Below, one piece after another: positions 38,501 to 44,500 of a stretch of DNA of 64,000 nt. Below the pieces are notes generated by a model. That model saw only the letters and a program-made list of their open reading frames with translations. It ran no database searches and was not told the DNA's origin. Within the stretch, counting starts at the first letter, position 1; each line of letters starts with the position of its first letter. Made by a program: the position numbers and the translations under genes. The stretch spans positions 9,486,001 to 9,550,000 of the forward strand of contig NC_065918.1 of NCBI RefSeq assembly GCF_905147045.1, in the 5' to 3' direction. The stretch comes from Nymphalis io (taxonomy: Eukaryota; Arthropoda; Insecta; Lepidoptera; Nymphalidae).

Positions 38501-41500
38501 AACTCGGACTAACCCGTGTCATGTTTAGCATTTAGCAGCGTGATCTTCTCCTACCAGATTTGAATCCTGAGTACTTGGAGATGGGTTTCCGCGGCGGTGG
38601 CGCTCTGGGGACCACGTCGCGCACAAAGCGCATGCGCACCAGCTTCAAGCACCATCAGCTACGCACCATGAAGTCATACTTCGCCATCAATCATAACCCC
38701 GACGCGAAGGACTTGAAGCAATTGAGCCAGAAGACTGGTCTTCCGAAAAGAGTGCTTCAGGTATAACGAATTTCTTATTTGAAACATTTTTATCTCTTCC
38801 ATGTTATGAGTATTCGAGAAAAGTGAATTTTTAATAAAATTACCATATTTAAGTACGATCCCTTAAAAGAATCAGGAATGTTTTAGTCTTTAGTGCTCAT
38901 TTCAAGGTAGAGAACCAATAATTAAATATAATACTTAATTTAAACTCGCATGTAATTGGTAATTAATCATATTAAAAAGGCGAATTTATTTTATATATGC
39001 TTTGCTTCTTACTACTATAAATTGCACAGCGAAATAATTTTCTATTGCGATAAACACAATACCAACTATATAAACTGTTTTAACTCAAAAGTCCTCAAAG
39101 AAGGAAGAAAATTCTTCTATAATCATAGATTTATTGTATAGATTAATTGTAATCTATGATTATTAATCATAGATTATAGAAGAATTTTCTTTCAAGAATA
39201 CGGAAGAGAGTTTACGACTTAATTTGGGTAATTATTAAATGATTTAGTTTTAAATTACAGGAAAATGACGTAACACGACTGTTGTTAGCTGTTTTTTTAA
39301 AAATTGTTTAATTAAGAAAAGGTAAGTTTGTGAACATTATATACTGCGGCTTAGGACAGTTGGACAAGTAAGTGACTATATTTAAATCAGTAGACAAAAA
39401 TACGAAAGTATGTATTATATACATTTTGGTATTTATAAAGACGTGTAATTGACTACATAAGTACTCTAACGCTGATGCATTCAGTAATAATTGAACTGAA
39501 CCGCAGACCGCCTACCCCAAACCAAACAATTTGAAAGCAAACTGTCTTACTAGCCGCGTCAGCCGCAGTTAACACTAGCCTGTTCTAATAGCTTGAATAT
39601 ACTTCGGCGAGCCTTTACTGTTTAGACCTTTCTATTGCTTCTAATTTGTTTATCGTTGCGGCCCTTTAATGTGGATCATGCACGGTACACTCAAACGCTT
39701 CTCCTTTGTTTTGGTAATTACAACGTTTTTTTCAGATACGAACATCTTGCGTAAAACGTGCATGTTTGTCAATCCAATGACACGCAAGTAATACGTGTGT
39801 ATTTGGTACGTGGACACGAGTACTTGCTACTTTAAAACATTATATAAAATTTATGTTAAACGTTAAAAAAATCTACTTACGAAAAGACGAGGAGAATTTT
39901 GTCGTCATTTTGCATGTTGCTTCACAACTGTAGGTACGCACACATAAGCCGAGACGTCTTGAAAGTCGTAGCGAGGCATATAAGCGGTAGGCATCGTACC
40001 CTTACCATTTATCGACATGCCGAGCCAAGCCGACTTGGCCCGAAAGGTAGATAGCGCGCGCCGCATAAATTTTCCCTCAACCAATTATACGAACAGAAAG
40101 AGAATCCCTCTCTCCCTCCAACCTCCGAATATTGATCGAGATTTTTTGTCACAAAAAGCGAACGGCTTGCCTTCGCCATTTTACCAAGATAAGGGCTTTT
40201 TCGTTTTGCGTACCCTGAGTTTTGGCCGAACGCTCCCGTGGAGAAATGTTGGGGAACGTTTTTTGTATTTAAAGATAGCATCAGATGGAATCCTGATATT
40301 TATTTGTAAAAGATTGCAACGCACTAAAAGCATAGTTGGCTTACAAGTTTTTATACAAGTGGACTTCGAAGGTTCGCTGCGCGGAGCGCTCGTAGATTAT
40401 CGCAGCTGTATAAAATTAAATATTCATTTAAGTTACAGCGTTCACTTTGAAAGGATTTCAAAATATTTATGTACTGGCACTATATAGCGAGTGAAAAAAA
40501 TGTTTTTTTATTCTCACTTTATGAATATTGAATAGAATCTTTTTGAAATGCAGTTTAATTTTAAAACTAGAGTGAGATGTTTTAATTAAAGCGGTAACTA
40601 CTACATACCAGCTGTAGAATATGTACCGCTGTTTTAGTGTTAAACTCAAGTAATTCAAAGATCTATAATCTAATCTAATGTTTATATTATAATCAATTTA
40701 AGTTTTATACAAAAGGTGCAGATCGGTTGTATGGAATAATACTGAATTTATAAATACATTTGGAATGTTTATGATACCTTTTTCTAAATAAAAATTCAAT
40801 TGAACTTAAAGAATAAAACATGATTTAGGTACTATTTACGAAATGATAATCGAGTGCCAGTGTTGTTAACAACTAACGTTTTGCTAATGGTAAAAGTTTC
40901 CCACATTTCGGACAGTTATTGTCACCACTCACCACAGCGCGGCTCTAACTGATTATATCTGAAACAAGAAGAACTTCCGAAGAACCTTCCTGAATTCCCG
41001 ATGTTGCTTCGAAGGATAGTTGTGAGATGATTAAGGCAGCCAGCCAGTCTCGCGCAGGCGAGCGAGCGTCTAATTGCTTCAGTCTGTGCGGGCGCCTCAA
41101 GTAATATATCCGCGGCACGCCGTCACCGTAACCCCGACTCGCGACGCGGGCGCATTTAGAACAAACCGCGCCATAATTCTCTCCGTGCGTCCGCAATTGC
41201 GTGATTTGTCACTCGCTCCGTTTGTATTTTTTTCTTAAGTGAAAAATGACTCAGGTTCAAGTAGCACTGCATAATTAGTTGATTGAAAAAGTGCCTTTCC
41301 TTGTTCTTTGGCATGACGCAATTGATACTCCTTTTCAGTATGCACTACCGCATTTTAACGTTACCATTACTTTTATCGAAGTTTAAAAAATTGGTTTTAC
41401 ACTTTTTTTAAACATTATCAAGTTAAAACATACACAAGTTCTTCTCATTTAAAAAATAATACAATTATTTTGTTCTATAAAATTTGACAAAATTTAAAGT

Positions 41501-44500
41501 CAAATTAAATTGGTACCATCTATATTTAAAACGTTTTAAATTTTATTGCTCTAATTTTATTATGAACACTATAAAGATGCTTCTTAACGGCCCACAAATA
41601 ACCCGAGAAGTTCAGAAGGCGTTTCAACCCCAGCAATTAGAAGCGGATGGTCACACCTCGACATTAGGCCAGATATAATTTTACTTTCTAAGTACATTCA
41701 GTGACAATAATAAGGAGACGAAATTAAAGAAAATGCGGCCTTATTTCCTAAAGTATAAGTTTTTTATCCGCATGTGGAGGATTAAAGATCACAATCAAAC
41801 GCTCTAGTAATTAGTACGAACGCATCGCCCTGAGACGCTCGGTTGGGCAGATAATTTCCGCCGCGATTTCAAAAGGCATCCATTTGTCATTTGGTCGCGC
41901 GTACTCGCGCCGAGCGGACGTGCTATGTCTGCCTTCTAATTTATTAAAATATTATTTATGTAAGGAAAACGCGACAATTAATCACATCTCTTCAGTTTTT
42001 ATTTACACATTAGTGGAATGCTCGAGCCTCTTTGATCGCCGTGTTTGTTTAGACGCTTATTTCAGCCGAATGCTATTTAAGCTTTATTGATACTGCTTTT
42101 TATATAAATGTGTTTATTAATGTCAATTACAGCTACATCTTTAAAAGAAATATGTACATAAATAAAAATAATGGATATGTTGTAGACAACGTAGGTATGT
42201 GTGTTATTTGCTTATAAATACAAGTTTAATATTTTAAAACTTTGTGTAAATCTATAATTTTCAAACATATAATGTCTAGATGATTTATGTTCCGCACAAT
42301 GTACAAAAGAATTTCCAGTATCAATCTCATGATATAAATAAGTAATTTGGTCACGACTCAGATACTACGGTACAGTTGGCCGGGAAACAAACCATAATTA
42401 TTTACATCACTGAGAGATTTTTCAATTGTTCATTTAATGAGGCTTTTGATTTTTGTAAGTTTATGTACAATATATGTAAATATGATTTTAAATGATTATT
42501 TTTAGTTGGTATTTTATAATAATTTAGCACTTATCTATGATTTATTACTCTTTAGTGCACAATGTAATTACTAACTTTAAAACCAACACTACTTTTTATG
42601 AAAACAAAATGAATATGCAATAAGAATTGTAAGCTGAAATGATTTAAATAAAATAATAAAAATAAAAAGTTTAACCTAAATGATATCACTTAGTGGTTTT
42701 GATTGTTTTGAAGTACATTAAGAACACTATTTTTATGTGTTTTTTTATCATATAAGGTACAATATGCAGTAATAATTGATTACTACAATTCCAGTTAATA
42801 AACTGCGAAGATATCATACATTAAAAAAAAAATTTTTAGCAATAGCAAATACGAAAGCTGTTTTACGCAACAACAAACTTTATTAATATTGACTCACACT
42901 AATAGCCCTTTATCAGAGTCATAGATGAAGCGCGGCCCAGATTCACATCATATTCTAGTAATAATTCTATATCACCATTACATTTTATTTCAACCTTTAC
43001 GTTTTTTGTATTATTGATAATAAATACTTACCACAATAATAAGTTCTTAAAACTTTGTTCAAAATAATCAATTGCGATGCGTTTGTTACTACAAGAGTAT
43101 TCGTATAAAAATGCAATTATATGCATCGTTCTTAATAATATCTTTACATTAATTGCTACCAGGCATAAGGCGATATGTTCACTAAAAAATTACACGTTAT
43201 GGTACAACAGTTTTTGCACACATCTATATGTTGGAGCAAATTGAGACGTAATGTTTGATGAGAAAAGTTATTTTCAAATGTCATACGAGTTTATGTGACG
43301 GTATAACAAATGGCTTGTCCGATGGCATGTCAGTGCAAACTCAAACGAGCTAACCGCGAGAATTTCGAAGTTGCGGTCCAAGTGCAAACACTACACTGCA
43401 CTGTCTTTGTTTATAGACAGAAATAAATTATTTAACTTTTTATTTGAGTGTTGTCTTAAACATTTCCAAACGTATTTGTCAATAATGTGTGAAAGTAAAT
43501 AATGACACTAAGCAGTTCTTTATTTTTAAGTTTTTAAATATAGCCTTATCTAATTGAATTATTTTCGTAAATAAATATACGGGTTTAAATGGTGAGGTAT
43601 GTTTTTTATTGTACAATATTTTCATATTCTTATAAGAATGCTGTGATCCTGATATTATTGTCATTTCCCGCTTACCGCTCATACCTTACTCAGGTGTTTA
43701 TCATTTGCTGTAAGAATCTAAAATATTTCCTTACACAATTAAAAATTTTTCTTTTCATGATATTTCTCATTATTCGACTTACTCGTGTAATAGATATCAA
43801 TGTTGTTGTAATAATGCGGCACCCAAGCACGCGGCACTCATTATTTTATGTTGCCTGTTGTCAATTATAATACAATATAATTCAGTATATACAATTAAAA
43901 AAACATTTGCTATTAAAAAACGTATAAATAAATTATGCTATTTATTTTGGATATCTTAGTAATGATCAGAATTAATAAATTATCAAAATATGATAATATT
44001 ATTAGCATATTAATTAACATAATAAATGATATATTTTTTTAAATAAATTATTCATTTCTTAGTAAATTAAGATTATAATAATGTTTCATAATAAGTTTGT
44101 TATTTACCTGTACTTAGACAATATATGTTTAAATAATCTCTTAAAATTACAATATTGAGGAAACGCTTATATGTATGAACAAGTCGTTAAGTTGAATGGA
44201 CTTAGTAGATAATAGTCGAGTCATTCATAAGGAAAAAATATTTTTGGGACCACCATGCTTCAGTCTTATCTGGGTTTGACAGCGGCGGGCATGTGCGGAC
44301 GTGGCATCATCAATCGTGCGCGCGCGCATGTCTCCTGCGCTTTTCACCCATTTCTCATCCGAATGCCTCTAGACGCTATCGTTTTACTTCTCATGTTATG
44401 ATGAATTTATGACTAGGCTGATTGACGCGAGGGCAATGCTAATTAAGTCAAAAAATACTTCTAAAATCACGTTTGTCTTTAGATAGATATATTTTGCTAT

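Larger units (their letters stand above)
28745..38557 (+). other. ap: apterous intron 3 (9.8 kb, phase 1)
   Basis: This intron separates the linker exon from the first homeodomain exon. Most of it is AT-rich without recognisable content. GC-richer non-repetitive blocks occur at about 29420, 31180, 32220, 33400, 35060, 35650, 37360 and 37860. One interspersed repeat copy lies at 36887-37230 and a 16-bp-arm hairpin at 36025. Confidence 0.92.

Noticed and set aside
40017..40487. 156-codon + strand open frame
   Set aside because: No recognisable domain; it lies inside an apterous intron within a GC-richer block where stops are rare, and an overlapping minus frame is also open. Kept as a finding, not called as a gene.
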